A DNA stretch of 64,000 bases. It comes from Methanomassiliicoccales archaeon. GTDB taxonomy: Archaea > Thermoplasmatota > Thermoplasmata > Methanomassiliicoccales > JACIVX01. Every line of letters begins with the position of its first letter. The stretch's first letter is position 1. Made by a program: the position numbers and the translations under genes. Shown here in pieces: positions 18,430 through 27,795 of the stretch. The stretch lies in assembly GCA_014361295.1 (NCBI GenBank), contig JACIVX010000001.1, positions 248,001 to 312,000 of the forward strand, read 5' to 3'. Below the pieces are notes generated by a model. That model saw only the letters and a program-made list of their open reading frames with translations, made no database searches and had not been told where the DNA came from.

Positions 18430-19011
18430 TCACAGATGATCTGCTGCAATGTCAAATCCAACGAGATGCGTCCAGTGTTTTGATTCAAGGTATCCTTTCG
18501 TGCATCTTACGAAAAAATCTGAGAGCGTTGAAATACTCCCAGATGTTACCCTCGTTATTCCTTCGATCCCGTCAAGGCCATGAAACTCAATTTCCGGGAT
18601 CAAGAAATAGGGTTCGCCCACGATTTCGACGTCCGAGTAGAGCACAAAATCGTCGCTGAGGAAGCATACGTCTTCTCTATCTTTGAATTCCATCAGCCTT
18701 TCTTTGGATACATATTCACCTAGAATCTGTCCTTTTTGATCAACAAGGTAGATCGTGTGGTCTGATGCCACCTCGGGAATGCTGATCTTATTGATAATCA
18801 TGATAAAAGACACGTGTCGACTGAGCGCTTCCCAGACTCCCTTATTTGTAAATGGCATCAAGCCACCGACTGCACCATTCTCTTCTGCTTTCTTTTCGAG
18901 GGCGATGATGTTCTCTTTAAATTCATTGTCGAGAAAGACCATATCAACGACACCAGGTATTCCTCTGATCCTTCGTTCAACCTTCTCAAGGATTTTGTTT
19001 CTATCGCTCAT
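18430..19011 (-). CDS. Unrecognised methanogen protein, paralogue of 13675-14220
   Basis: 193 residues, no named family recognised. An N-terminal part with a helix (RNKILEKVERRIRGIPGVV) and mixed strands is followed by the ~105-residue region shared with 13675-14220: IYLVDQKGQILGE, CFLSDDFVLYSD, YFLIPEIEFHGLDGIEG, then HLVGFDIAAD at the end. No signal peptide or Cys motif. It sits on the opposite strand between mcrC and marker 3, 15 bases from the mcrC stop. Its position inside the Mcr activation cluster and its twin beside the mcr operon suggest a role tied to MCR. Confidence 0.7.
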   Translation of the reverse strand: MSDRNKILEKVERRIRGIPGVVDMVFLDNEFKENIIALEKKAEENGAVGGLMPFTNKGVWEALSRHVSFIMIINKISIPEVASDHTIYLVDQKGQILGEYVSKERLMEFKDREDVCFLSDDFVLYSDVEIVGEPYFLIPEIEFHGLDGIEGITRVTSGSISTLSDFFVRCTKGYLESKHWTHLVGFDIAADHL

Positions 19012-19132
19012 TTGATCGATCCTGATACGTGTAATCCTTCGCGCTATTAAAAATATTATATGCTTTTTCCCATCAATCCAATAGGCTCTGCTGGAAATGT
19101 TGCGAACCGATTTATGAAGTGAAAAATTATTT

Positions 19133-20740
19133 ATGTCGGCTAGTTATGACAACGACGACCAGATGAAAATCATACTCAATGGTGAGGAAATTCAAATCGA
19201 CGATGGAGCCACGCTAGGTCAGGTGCTCAGTAGAGGAATATATGAAACCGGGTCGATCGTTGCACTCATTCGACCTTCGAAGATTCTGCGAGAGGAAACC
19301 AGAGACTTCTTAATTAAGACTTCGAAAGGAGATATGGTTCTTCGTCTGAACGATTCCGAATATGCCTCCCTTTTCCAGGAAATTGTTGAACACGTTGCCG
19401 GAAAAAATATCCGGTGGAAGACGTCAAAGGTCATTGCGATTGGCTCATTTCCTACCTCACTGGCCGTTAATAGGTCGCTTTGCAAATACGCAAAATTCGA
19501 CTGCTTCTTTGCGCTCGGTGGCTTTGATAGTAGAACGAGTTATTTAATGATCGCAAATGAGGACCATGAGGGGATCTACGGCACTAAAGACGGTCTCGTA
19601 GGCAGAATCACTCGCGGCAGGCACGTACTCGATCAATTGGAGGAGGGTGACAGAATCATCGGCATCGATCCTATCTACATTGAAAGGAGCGAGCGCGATG
19701 TCATCGTCACGAACGATCTCAATTTCAAACTTGAAGATGGGATGATGATCGAGAGCTATGTTCATGTTCTTCTGAATCAAAAATCACCGGTGAGCGCCGA
19801 GCATTTTTTGGTTCTGACCGAAAAGAATGTGCTACCGATCACCGAGACAACATTCACATATGCGGCGTGCTCAGCAAGAATGGACGTGTCCCTGATACCT
19901 GAGGAATCGGTTATCAGGGATGCTGATACTATCACGGTTCGCCATGAGGGAACTGGCACGGGTCGCATTTATTTTTATAAGGTGAGAAGGCAAATTTTAC
20001 CTGCTCACAACCTTGTTGGAACGATCATAAAAGGAAAAAATCTCATACGCGCTGTCAAAGCTGGCTCGAAAATTACGATCATCACAGAACCAAAAAGAAT
20101 TCTAACCATTGGTTTGACACAATCTGCTGGGAAGGAATTCTTGGAGAAAAGGGGCTTTAAACAGATCAGGACCGGCGACACTTCTGACGATGCGATCATC
20201 GTGGAACAGGAGCCAGAATTGACGATGGAAGTTATCTCAGCGAAAGAGGTTGAAACCTTTGGCATTCCCCCTGAAAAAGTCCATGAAATTGAGCTTTACG
20301 ATACTCTTTCTCCGAAAACCGCCCACTACATCCGGAAGATGACCGGTCTCGATCACAAGCCGATTGGAACAATGAAGGTTCACTTCACCTTCGAGGGGCT
20401 GCCGATGATCACCTTTGAAGGCAATCCGAGGGAAGCGGCCGATTTGGTTCCCGAGGCAACTTTCGATGATGTTTCAGCAAGAGGTGATTTGGGTGTTACC
20501 AATATGTCAAGGCCGCATCGTGGCCTCATCGGTATTAGGCTCGAGGAAAGTGAGGAATTCGGGCCAACGGGTGAAGAGCGTTACGGAACAAATCTTGTCG
20601 GCAAACTCGTCAGTGATGTAGAAAGACTGATGGGTGAAGTAAAGGATGGCGATATTGTCTATTTTAGAGAGCGAAAAGAGGAGAAGAAAAAGATAACAAG
20701 AGGACGAAAGAAGGGGAATCAACGTGAACGAAAAAATTGA
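19133..20740 (+). CDS. Methanogenesis marker protein 3
   Basis: 535 residues, UPF0288/marker-3 length. N-terminal ubiquitin-like part (IILNGEEIQIDDGATLGQVL), conserved middle (THE FFALGGFDSRTSYL segment) and C-terminal FGPTGEERYGTNLVG. It contains two cyclophilin-like regions by family knowledge. Marker 3 is reported as part of the ATP-driven MCR activation complex with McrC, A2 and markers 7 and 17. A likely leaderless ATG 19133 follows a TATA-like GATTTATG. First gene of the 3-6-5-15-17-7 run. The charged Lys-rich tail overlaps the next start. Confidence 0.93.
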   Translation: MSASYDNDDQMKIILNGEEIQIDDGATLGQVLSRGIYETGSIVALIRPSKILREETRDFLIKTSKGDMVLRLNDSEYASLFQEIVEHVAGKNIRWKTSKVIAIGSFPTSLAVNRSLCKYAKFDCFFALGGFDSRTSYLMIANEDHEGIYGTKDGLVGRITRGRHVLDQLEEGDRIIGIDPIYIERSERDVIVTNDLNFKLEDGMMIESYVHVLLNQKSPVSAEHFLVLTEKNVLPITETTFTYAACSARMDVSLIPEESVIRDADTITVRHEGTGTGRIYFYKVRRQILPAHNLVGTIIKGKNLIRAVKAGSKITIITEPKRILTIGLTQSAGKEFLEKRGFKQIRTGDTSDDAIIVEQEPELTMEVISAKEVETFGIPPEKVHEIELYDTLSPKTAHYIRKMTGLDHKPIGTMKVHFTFEGLPMITFEGNPREAADLVPEATFDDVSARGDLGVTNMSRPHRGLIGIRLEESEEFGPTGEERYGTNLVGKLVSDVERLMGEVKDGDIVYFRERKEEKKKITRGRKKGNQRERKN

Positions 20741-21149
20741 AACGAGGATGATTGTCATCGCACCAAGTTCCGAGATTACGCCGGATCAAATTGTCCGATT
20801 TTTGCACAGCCTTGGAAAGAATATCACGATAAAAGAAACCTGCTATGGTGCAATGATCGAAGGGAGAAAAGAGGATGTGCAGGTGGCGGTTCGTGAAGTG
20901 AGGAAGCTTGACCCCAATCGCATCTATTCGAAGTTGAGAGGATTTCCCGTTGGTGACCAGCGTCGGTGCAGGGCTCTTCACGGCTCTAGACCTGGGTTTA
21001 CGCAGCTTGAAAAGGAATGGGAAATGTTGTCACTCATCGAGAAAGGTTTGCGTGCCGCTGAGAAGAATGAAAAAGTCGCTGAAAAGAAAAAGAAAGGAAA
21101 GTTGTCAGTGGACGATTTCAAGAGGATTGTTAAAGAGGTGATTGGTTGA
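20724..21149 (+). CDS. Methanogenesis marker protein 6
   Basis: 141 residues. Starts at GTG 20724 (ribosome site AGGGGA upstream), inside the end of marker 3. The conserved region covers [21 protein letters not shown] to [18 protein letters not shown]; a Lys-rich helix follows. The family is confined to methanogens and is used as a genome marker; its role is presumed in MCR assembly or activation. It overlaps marker 5 by 4 bases. Confidence 0.92.
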   Translation: MNEKIETRMIVIAPSSEITPDQIVRFLHSLGKNITIKETCYGAMIEGRKEDVQVAVREVRKLDPNRIYSKLRGFPVGDQRRCRALHGSRPGFTQLEKEWEMLSLIEKGLRAAEKNEKVAEKKKKGKLSVDDFKRIVKEVIG

Positions 21150-21580
21150 AAGTTTTTATCATGCCTCCAAACAGCCTCATACTCTTTGATCTCGTCGAGC
21201 GTTTTGGACACGAACCGCTGAGTGCCATGAAAGCGATCGCAGAAAGGGTCACAGATCTCGAAATTGATTCCCCTCCGATTAATGTCACATCTGAAGACGT
21301 GAAAAAAGGACTCAAGTACGCAGGTATCGAAGTTCCATCGGGAATTAGAGGTCGCCTAGCGTTGTGGGGACCTCTGATTGACGAGGCCGAGGCCGCCATC
21401 GTCATGGAGGATGCGCCATACTACTTCGGTTGCGTCGGATGCCACCGTACAAACGAGATGGTGAAGTACCTGTTACGCAAGAAAGGCATTCCCATCCTTG
21501 AAATTCCTTACCCTACCAATGAAGAAGAAGCGAAACTCATGGTCACCAAGATTAAAGAATTCCTGGAGGGGCTGAAATGA
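21146..21580 (+). CDS. Methanogenesis marker protein 5
   Basis: 144 residues, starts at TTG 21146 in TTGA with the marker 6 stop. Family features: [22 protein letters not shown] near the start region and [15 protein letters not shown] with a CxxC. The Cys pair could bind a metal or cluster. Overlaps marker 15 by 4 bases. Member of the methanogen-only set; exact role unknown. Confidence 0.92.
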   Translation: MKVFIMPPNSLILFDLVERFGHEPLSAMKAIAERVTDLEIDSPPINVTSEDVKKGLKYAGIEVPSGIRGRLALWGPLIDEAEAAIVMEDAPYYFGCVGCHRTNEMVKYLLRKKGIPILEIPYPTNEEEAKLMVTKIKEFLEGLK

Positions 21581-22803
21581 TCAAGATCGCGCAGCTTTCT
21601 TGTGGAACCGAATACAGCGGTGTGCAAGCCGAGATCGAAAAAGCCGCAAGTATTGTCGGCGCAAAAATGGTCGCACCGGATGTTGATCTCAAAGACATCG
21701 ATGCTGCTGTCGAAGAATTCGGTTTTTCACCATCAAGCCCTCAACTCAGGATGATGATCGCAAGGGCGGTACAGCTTGCCCATGGAAGATATGACGCCGA
21801 TGCTGTTTTCATCGCGAGCTGCTTTCGATGCGCAGAAGGGGCACTGGTCAGGAACGAGGTCCGGCGATACGTACAGAATCATACGCGACTGCCTGTTGTG
21901 ACTTACTCATTCACGGAAAGAACGAAGTCAGGCCAGCTGTTGACGCGTATGGAAGCACTCGTAACGATTGTCACTCGAAAAGATCTGCTCGCCAGAGAAA
22001 GACAGGTCGGCTTGACCGTTGGTATCGATTCGGGTTCAACGACAACGAAAGCGATGGTCGTCAGAGATAACGAGGTCATTGGAAAATACTGGCTCCCAAC
22101 AGGCGAAGTCATCGCTTCGGCGGAGGATGCGCTTGAGAAAGCATTGGCAGAGGCTGGCGTGAAGCTCAGCGAAGTCGAGGCCATCGGTGTGACAGGCTAC
22201 GGTCGATTTATCATTGGGAAGAAACTGAAGGCGAAGCTTGTTCAGGAAGAATTGACAGTCAATTCAAAGGGTGCAGTCTGGCTCGCAGACAGACAGAAGG
22301 GAGAGGCAACGATTATCGATATTGGAGGAATGGACAACAAGGCTATCACCGTCCGCGACGGGATTCCTGATAACTTCACCATGGGTGGTATATGCGCTGG
22401 TGCCTCGGGGAGATTCCTCGAAATCGTGGCGAAAAGACTCAAAGTCGATATCACGGAACTCGGAAAACTCGCGGATGCAGGCGATTACAGAAAGATCAAT
22501 ATGAACTCATACTGCTCGATTTTCGGAATACAGGATCTTGTTACCTCGCTGGCGGAAGGCAACTCGATCGAGGATGTCGCCTCTGCGGCGTGCCACAGTG
22601 TTGCGGAGCAGATCTACGAGCAACAGTTGCAGGAAATTGATATCAGACAACCGGTCATCCAGGTAGGTGGAACATCGCTCATCAGCGGCATGGTGACCGC
22701 GATGAAGGACATACTCGGCCAGGAACCGATCGTTCCGAAAAATTCCCAGTATATCGGTTCAGCTGGCGCAGCGTTGCTTGCTTCGGGTTTCCTTGAGGGT
22801 TGA
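21577..22803 (+). CDS. Methanogenesis marker protein 15 (BadF/HgdC-type ASKHA ATPase)
   Basis: 408 residues. N-terminal ~140 residues specific to marker 15 with [18 protein letters not shown]. The rest is an ATP-dependent activase domain: [14 protein letters not shown] phosphate loop, [10 protein letters not shown], and [14 protein letters not shown] whose Cys matches the [4Fe-4S] ligand of dehydratase activators; another Cys is in [12 protein letters not shown]. By analogy it drives a low-potential electron transfer with ATP, a fitting job near MCR activation. Four-base overlap with marker 5. Confidence 0.93.
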   Translation: MIKIAQLSCGTEYSGVQAEIEKAASIVGAKMVAPDVDLKDIDAAVEEFGFSPSSPQLRMMIARAVQLAHGRYDADAVFIASCFRCAEGALVRNEVRRYVQNHTRLPVVTYSFTERTKSGQLLTRMEALVTIVTRKDLLARERQVGLTVGIDSGSTTTKAMVVRDNEVIGKYWLPTGEVIASAEDALEKALAEAGVKLSEVEAIGVTGYGRFIIGKKLKAKLVQEELTVNSKGAVWLADRQKGEATIIDIGGMDNKAITVRDGIPDNFTMGGICAGASGRFLEIVAKRLKVDITELGKLADAGDYRKINMNSYCSIFGIQDLVTSLAEGNSIEDVASAACHSVAEQIYEQQLQEIDIRQPVIQVGGTSLISGMVTAMKDILGQEPIVPKNSQYIGSAGAALLASGFLEG

Positions 22804-22806
22804 GCA

Positions 22807-23385
22807 ATGATAGTTAAAGTGGAAGGACCCGAAAAGTTTGGAAATGAGAGCTATGTGGAGTTGTTCAACAGCATCCTTCTCGATATTGGCATTACGAGGC
22901 ACGTAGAGGCAGTGAAATTCATCATTAGGCCATCGGACCCCCTTTTCCTCATTTCGGTAAAGACAAGGAAAGCAGCTGGTAAGATCAGAATTACTGAGAT
23001 TGCGGAAATTTCGCAAGGCAAGGAAGGGACGTACATCAACATCACCGATGAGAACTATGCGCCCTCTCTCATATCGTTGCTCTGGCAACTCTACGGTAGG
23101 GAACGAATTGAACAACTTTCAAGACTTGAGATTCTTTGTAAGGGAATCGATGAGAAGGAAATTCTAGAAATCGCAATCGACCGAGGGGAGGAACTGAGGA
23201 AGAAGGTGCTCGACGCGCTATGGAGGCTCTTACCAGAAGGTTTCAAGATTCGATATGATCTTTCTTCGGAAAACATTATCACGATCGTAGCAACAGAATA
23301 CGAGATGAAAGAAGAATGGAAGCGGCTAGCTGAAAAGGTTCATGCTGATATGGAGGTCCTCGATGTACAAAGTGCTGCTCTTTGA
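22807..23385 (+). CDS. Methanogenesis marker protein 17
   Basis: 192 residues. Typical marker 17 segments are YVELFNSILLDIGITRHVEAV and LISLLWQLYGRERIEQ. Marker 17 is reported in the MCR activation complex with McrC, A2 and markers 3 and 7. Starts 3 bases after marker 15. Its final ~23 bases overlap the start of marker 7. Confidence 0.92.
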   Translation: MIVKVEGPEKFGNESYVELFNSILLDIGITRHVEAVKFIIRPSDPLFLISVKTRKAAGKIRITEIAEISQGKEGTYINITDENYAPSLISLLWQLYGRERIEQLSRLEILCKGIDEKEILEIAIDRGEELRKKVLDALWRLLPEGFKIRYDLSSENIITIVATEYEMKEEWKRLAEKVHADMEVLDVQSAAL

Positions 23386-24331
23386 CGGCGGCGTTTACCG
23401 CGTAAATGAACTTTATGAGCTTGTTGAAGATGTCGGGGGCTTCATTATCCAAAAGACCCAGACACACGTGCAGATTTTGGTCACGCTTGCGATTCCGGAG
23501 GAAGAAAGGGATGTCATTGAAAGGAAGTCCCAGGAGCTCGGCGCCAAATTGACGGAAATTCCTCTGGGCGGAACAGAGATCGCCGTCGTTGCACCGACAC
23601 TCGGACGACATCACATGCCCCACCCTGTCTGTGACATTGCTGAGCATCTTCGCAGATATGGGGCGATCACCGTTGTGATGGGTCTTGCCCGCGGAAAAGG
23701 TAGGAAATCGGCGCAGATTAGTGCCGAAGAAAAAGCGTTGATTAATGAATATGATGCAGCCGTTTTTGTCCTGGGCAACTTTGAGGACTGTATCAAGACA
23801 GAAAAAGTACGCCTTTTCGAGGACATTAGGGTACCGGTTGTCGTCGTCTGTGGTCCGGCGATTGACGGCCTCCCTAACTGCAAAGCGGTTGTATCTGGTG
23901 TCTGCAGAAGGGTTGAGCGGATGAGGCGTGCGGAGGATATCGCGAAGCTTGAAGAAATTGCAGAGAAGGTCAGTAAGGTGATCGAAGAACGAAGGAGGAT
24001 TATCGATGAGGATCCGCTTTTCGTTCATCCAGCAGAGGTGAGACAACGCATCGAAGATTTGCCAGCTGTGCAGAAGAGTCTGAGGCCAGCGCCGATTGTT
24101 TTACATCTTGACGGATTGAGGGTTAAGATACCTTACCATGAGTGGAAAGACCAGCTTGCGTCGATTGATGTTTATGGGCGCAAACTCAAAGAGATCGCCG
24201 AGCTTTCGGATTCAAGACTCGATGGAAGCACATTGATCAGGATCTACAGCGCATCAAAAGTTGAGTCGATGAATCAGCTTGAGTCGAAAAAATTATTGTG
24301 CGACCAAGCAAGCGCTCATGCGAAAGAATAA
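23363..24331 (+). CDS. Methanogenesis marker protein 7
   Basis: 322 residues from ATG 23363, preceded by GGAGGT at 23352-23357; the frame is open upstream to 23342 but that start lacks support. Starts YKVLLFDGGVYRVNELYEL. The conserved region includes PTLGRHHMPHPVCDIAEHLR and VCGPAIDGLPNC, with Cys suited to cluster binding. Marker 7 is a scaffold of the MCR activation complex. Last gene of the marker run, ending in TAA. Confidence 0.92.
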   Translation: MYKVLLFDGGVYRVNELYELVEDVGGFIIQKTQTHVQILVTLAIPEEERDVIERKSQELGAKLTEIPLGGTEIAVVAPTLGRHHMPHPVCDIAEHLRRYGAITVVMGLARGKGRKSAQISAEEKALINEYDAAVFVLGNFEDCIKTEKVRLFEDIRVPVVVVCGPAIDGLPNCKAVVSGVCRRVERMRRAEDIAKLEEIAEKVSKVIEERRRIIDEDPLFVHPAEVRQRIEDLPAVQKSLRPAPIVLHLDGLRVKIPYHEWKDQLASIDVYGRKLKEIAELSDSRLDGSTLIRIYSASKVESMNQLESKKLLCDQASAHAKE

Positions 24332-24401
24332 TTATTGTAATTTCTTATGCTTATACATCATTTGTGATCCAATTCGTGTTTTTTCGATCGGAGGACTGTC
24401 A

Positions 24402-24803
24402 ATGGTGGCCGAAGAATGCAGGAAAATGGAGATCCCAGATCCCATCAAGCAATCTCTTGAAGAAATAGGCGGTTTGGAGAGTATTTCATCTTCACTTCCT
24501 TCCGATGGAGAAATTTCGCGGTTGAGTAAGGTGTTTCACGCGATGTCCGATCCCCTGCGCGTGAAAATTCTCTTTATTCTCCAAAAACAGCCTCTTTGTG
24601 TTTGCTTGATCAAAGAGCTCACTTCCGTCCAGGATTCAAAACTTTCCTATCATCTATCGATTCTGAAAGATGCTGGTCTTGTCATCGGAAAACAAGAGGC
24701 GAACTGGATTATATATAGTGTGACCGATTTCGGAAAGAAATTACTATCAACATTTCCTTCAATTTTTCATGAAAAAATCGATTGCGACCAATCAAGGGAG
24801 TGA
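24402..24803 (+). CDS. ArsR-family regulator
   Basis: 133 residues from ATG 24402 (GGAGG 8 bases upstream). Winged helix with VFHAMSDPLRVKILFIL, QKQPLCVCLIKELTSV and the recognition helix DSKLSYHLSILKDAGLV. The CVC pair at the alpha-3 position resembles the metal-sensing ELCVCDL motif of ArsR/SmtB sensors, so metal or metalloid sensing is plausible. The partner gene 3 bases downstream is a GIY-YIG protein, so no obvious metal target is nearby. Confidence 0.85.
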   Translation: MVAEECRKMEIPDPIKQSLEEIGGLESISSSLPSDGEISRLSKVFHAMSDPLRVKILFILQKQPLCVCLIKELTSVQDSKLSYHLSILKDAGLVIGKQEANWIIYSVTDFGKKLLSTFPSIFHEKIDCDQSRE

Positions 24804-24806
24804 GTC

Positions 24807-25250
24807 ATGGAGAATTCCCAGACTGGATCATATATTCTGATCGTCAAACTTTTGCAAAATAGAGAAATCTCCATCGGTCAATTTGGAAGATTCATTTTCG
24901 AAAAGGGGCTTTACGCTTATGTTGGATCCGCGATGAATGGACTTCATGCGCGCATTAGCCGTCACTTTTCAAATGTCAAAAAGAAGCACTGGCACATTGA
25001 TTACCTGCTCGATTGCGGCCAGCCTCTTGAGGCTTTTCTCATCCCATCATCTGTGAAAAGAGAATGCGAGATCAACGCTCATTTAGAGAAAATCATTGAT
25101 TGCAAACCATTTTTGAAAGGGTTTGGTTCGTCCGATTGCGATTGTTTTTCCCATCTGCATAAGATCACTGAAAGAACGCTCATGCGTATCGAAGAAATCG
25201 CCAAAGAAAATAATTGGCTCAGGTACACGCAACTCAGGCACTCGGAATAA
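24807..25250 (+). CDS. GIY-YIG (DUF123) family protein
   Basis: 147 residues. GSYILIVKL at residues 7-15 and the LYAYVGSAMNGLHARISRH segment fit the DUF123 branch of the GIY-YIG fold; KHWHIDYLLDCG is the typical second motif. Archaeal members are small predicted nucleases of unknown target, also found fused to Endonuclease III in other genomes. It follows the ArsR gene by 3 bases, so the two form an operon. Confidence 0.85.
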   Translation: MENSQTGSYILIVKLLQNREISIGQFGRFIFEKGLYAYVGSAMNGLHARISRHFSNVKKKHWHIDYLLDCGQPLEAFLIPSSVKRECEINAHLEKIIDCKPFLKGFGSSDCDCFSHLHKITERTLMRIEEIAKENNWLRYTQLRHSE

Positions 25251-25316
25251 GCTCTAGCTGTTGCATTTGATTTCATTCGTAGCAGTGTTAATATCCTGTG
25301 GTGATCATTTGTTCCT

Positions 25317-25574
25317 ATGGTGGATCGATCGAGAGGGGCGACCTTAATGCTGACGCCAAAGATCGAGCGTCTCGAAAAGAAAATAAAGGAGATTAATGCG
25401 ATCAAGAGCGAATACCGTGCGGAGATCGATGAGGCTTTTCGAAGGTTTAAAGACAAGAAAATTGGAAAAGAGGATTTTGAGAGAATCAGACAAAGGAATG
25501 AGGAGAAAATCGAGAAGCTAAATGAAAAGATCAAAGAGATCAGGTTGCTCATTAAATCGATGAAAGAGTCCTGA
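25317..25574 (+). CDS. Small coiled-coil protein
   Basis: 85 residues, mostly charged Lys/Glu helix with heptad-like pattern (PKIERLEKKIKEINAIKS, RIRQRNEEKIEKLNEKIKEI). No known family recognised. Start ATG 25317 has GGTGAT 11 bases upstream, a match to the archaeal anti-SD; ATG 25347 with GAGGGG upstream would give 75 residues. Followed by a CCCC/GGGG hairpin-like stretch with seven Ts near 25605-25633 that may end transcription. Confidence 0.6.
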   Translation: MVDRSRGATLMLTPKIERLEKKIKEINAIKSEYRAEIDEAFRRFKDKKIGKEDFERIRQRNEEKIEKLNEKIKEIRLLIKSMKES

Positions 25575-25701
25575 CGATTCAGCAGTAACATTTTTTAACT
25601 GGCTTAACCCCATTTCGTTCTTTTTTTGGGGAATTTGTTGGACTGAGAAGAACTATGAAAAAACTATTTATCGTTATATCCGAATTGACATATCCCTATT
25701 C

Positions 25702-26622
25702 ATGGCGATCGATATGTTGATTGATTCTTATGGACGGCAATTGACAAATTTGAGAATCTCCGTGACTCAAAGGTGCAATCTCAATTGCCTTTATTGCCAC
25801 CGAGAAGGCGAGAAATCAAGTGGCGATGAGATGTCTCCAAATGAAATCGCGCGGATAGCGACGATCGCTTCATCGCTAGGAATGAACAAACTAAAGATTA
25901 CTGGCGGTGAACCACTTGTCAGGGATGATCTTGTTGAGATCGTCTCGAAATGTGCCAATAAATTTGAAGAGATTTCAATGACGACGAACGGGACGCTCCT
26001 TGCTGATTATTCGGGTGATCTCAGAACTGTTGGATTGAAGCGAGTGAACGTGAGTCTCGACACGCTCGATCACGAGAAATACAGAAGGATTACTGGTAGC
26101 GACGTATTAGACGATGTGATCAAAGGCATTGAGAAAGCGATTAGTGTTGGCCTCACTCCTCTCAAGATCAATATGGTGGTTATGAAAGGGATCAACGAAA
26201 ATGAAATCGACGAAATGATTCGATTCTCAAAAAAAGTTGGTGGGATTTTGCAGCTCATCGAACTCGAAACACAAAAGGAGAAGATCAACGAGGGGTTTTA
26301 TGCGGATCACCACTGCGATCTTGGCCAGATCGAGAGTTATCTGGAATCTAGGGCACTGAAAATCATTTCAAGGAGCTTGCATAACCGAAAAAAATATTAT
26401 CTCCCAGAAGAAGTGGAAGTGGTCAGGCCGATGCACAATAGCAGCTTTTGCGCAAATTGTCATCGTCTGCGTGTGACATCAAATGGACATCTAAAGCCGT
26501 GTCTTCTGAGCGAAGATGGAAGTGTCGACGTTCTCTCCGCTATTAGAAGAAATGCTTCAGAGAGGGAATTAATCGAGTTATTCAAGATCGCAGTAAGTGC
26601 GAGAGAACCTTACTGGAGATGA
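25702..26622 (+). CDS. moaA: GTP 3',8-cyclase, molybdenum/tungsten cofactor synthesis
   Basis: 306 residues. Radical SAM motif CNLNCLYC (Cys25, 29, 32) and the C-terminal second cluster motif FCANCHRLRVTSNGHLKPC, both diagnostic of MoaA. It converts GTP to 3',8-cyclo-GTP, the first step to molybdopterin, needed for molybdo- or tungsto-enzymes such as formylmethanofuran or formate dehydrogenases. Probably leaderless (TATA-like GTTATATCC about 25 bases upstream). Followed directly by mobB. Confidence 0.93.
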   Translation: MAIDMLIDSYGRQLTNLRISVTQRCNLNCLYCHREGEKSSGDEMSPNEIARIATIASSLGMNKLKITGGEPLVRDDLVEIVSKCANKFEEISMTTNGTLLADYSGDLRTVGLKRVNVSLDTLDHEKYRRITGSDVLDDVIKGIEKAISVGLTPLKINMVVMKGINENEIDEMIRFSKKVGGILQLIELETQKEKINEGFYADHHCDLGQIESYLESRALKIISRSLHNRKKYYLPEEVEVVRPMHNSSFCANCHRLRVTSNGHLKPCLLSEDGSVDVLSAIRRNASERELIELFKIAVSAREPYWR

Positions 26623-27352
26623 TTCCTTGATCATCGGAATAGTTGGCGAATCGGGCGCGGGAAAAACATCTTTGATCGAATCACTTCTGAGAGAACTGAC
26701 TGCCCGTTGTTTCAAGGTCTCCTCGATCAAGCACGTTCATGACGGCAATGTGCTCATCCCGCCAGGAAAAGACACAACCAGACACCTTCTCGCTGGAAGC
26801 AATCCCGTAATTGGTATTTCATCAAACGAGGCAGTCATTTATTTTAATGATTCGTATGCCATGGATGACGCACTATCTCTTTTAAACAAAATTGCTTCAC
26901 CTGATGTCATCATTGTAGAGGGATTCAAGCAATCTAGCATTCCAAAAATCGTCATTGGTGACATTGAGGTAAATGGACCAGTTCTCTTTCGCTGTGCGAA
27001 AACAGAGGAATGTCTCCAGCATTGCATAAACTTGATTGAAAGGGAAGTAAGAAAAGAACGCGTCCTCGAAAAACTCCCTGGTTTAAACTGCGGAAAATGC
27101 GGTTTTCCTGGATGTAAAGATCTCGCAGGCGCTGTTGCTGACGGAGTTGAAGATATCTCGAAATGTAAAAATCGAGGTGATGCGAGGGTGAAGATTTTCG
27201 TAAATGAAGACGAAATCCCGATAAACAAGTTTGTATCGGAACTTGTCAGTAATGTCATAAGCGGTCTGGTCAAGTCATTAAAGAATGTCGATAATCCCAG
27301 TTCCATCATGATTTCGATTAATTTCCCGGAGGAAATGAAGACCTCTGATTAA
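26597..27352 (+). CDS. mobB: MobB GTPase fused to a [4Fe-4S] domain
   Basis: Up to 251 residues. N-terminal P-loop GIVGESGAGKTSLIESLL and IIVEGFKQSSIPK are typical MobB, which serves guanine-dinucleotide attachment to molybdopterin. Residues ~160-195 carry LNCGKCGFPGC followed by a fourth Cys in ISKCKN, the Fe4S4 domain known from corrinoid and electron-transfer proteins. GTG 26597 overlaps moaA by 26 bases; TTG 26627, just after GGAGATGAT, is a good alternative start. The Fe-S part may sense redox state or handle a tungsten/molybdenum step. Confidence 0.85.
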   Translation: MRENLTGDDSLIIGIVGESGAGKTSLIESLLRELTARCFKVSSIKHVHDGNVLIPPGKDTTRHLLAGSNPVIGISSNEAVIYFNDSYAMDDALSLLNKIASPDVIIVEGFKQSSIPKIVIGDIEVNGPVLFRCAKTEECLQHCINLIEREVRKERVLEKLPGLNCGKCGFPGCKDLAGAVADGVEDISKCKNRGDARVKIFVNEDEIPINKFVSELVSNVISGLVKSLKNVDNPSSIMISINFPEEMKTSD

Positions 27353-27493
27353 ATTATGAATTAAAATATGACTTGACGGATTCCATGATTTGTGCCTTCA
27401 TTTGCTCTATTCGTCATTCTTTCATTTATTTCCGATTTGGGAATCTCATCTCTTCGAAAGATGAAGAATGAACTATCAGGATTTTCCTAAGAA

Positions 27494-27503
27494 TCTATAA
27501 ATA
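27494..27503 (+). promoter_or_regulatory. TATA element for RNA candidate 1
   Basis: TCTATAAATA inside an AT-rich stretch. A start about 30 bases downstream would fall just before the base-paired 5' end of the RNA at 27532. Confidence 0.5.
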
Positions 27504-27524
27504 GGATTGGGTATCTACATTTAT

Positions 27525-27795
27525 CATCAGGGCAGAAAGAAGCCGGTAAAGACCACTCAGACATTCCTTGATAGATCGGAATGAATCGCAGATTCGTCCG
27601 CGGTTTAATACCGCAGTTTGATCAATCCCCTACCGGGATTTGATACAAACTTTCTCGCGAGCCTGGCTGAGCGTCTCGAGACGCGGTTAAGGGCCCGAGT
27701 TGGACGATTTGTCGGCCGCCCTGCGAGGCGATGGGGTCATTTTGTGGAATGACCAGCCCTGGGCCGCCAGTGGCTGATCCGGCTTCCTGCATATC
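27525..27795 (+). ncRNA. Structured RNA candidate 1
   Basis: A G/C-rich block in AT-rich surroundings, closed by its ends: GCAG-AAA-GAAGCCGG (27532-27546) pairs with CCGGCTTC-CTGC (27779-27790). Inside are hairpins CATTCC/GGAATG, GAATC-GCA-GATTC, GCGGT-TTAAT-ACCGC, a long GTTTG...TCAATCCC / GGGATTTGA...CAAAC stem, GCGTC-TCGA-GACGC, CGCC/GGCG and GGTCATT/AATGACC. It does not carry the RNase P or SRP signatures. The opposite-strand open frame (27622-27831) resembles nothing known. The exact ends are estimates. Confidence 0.6.
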
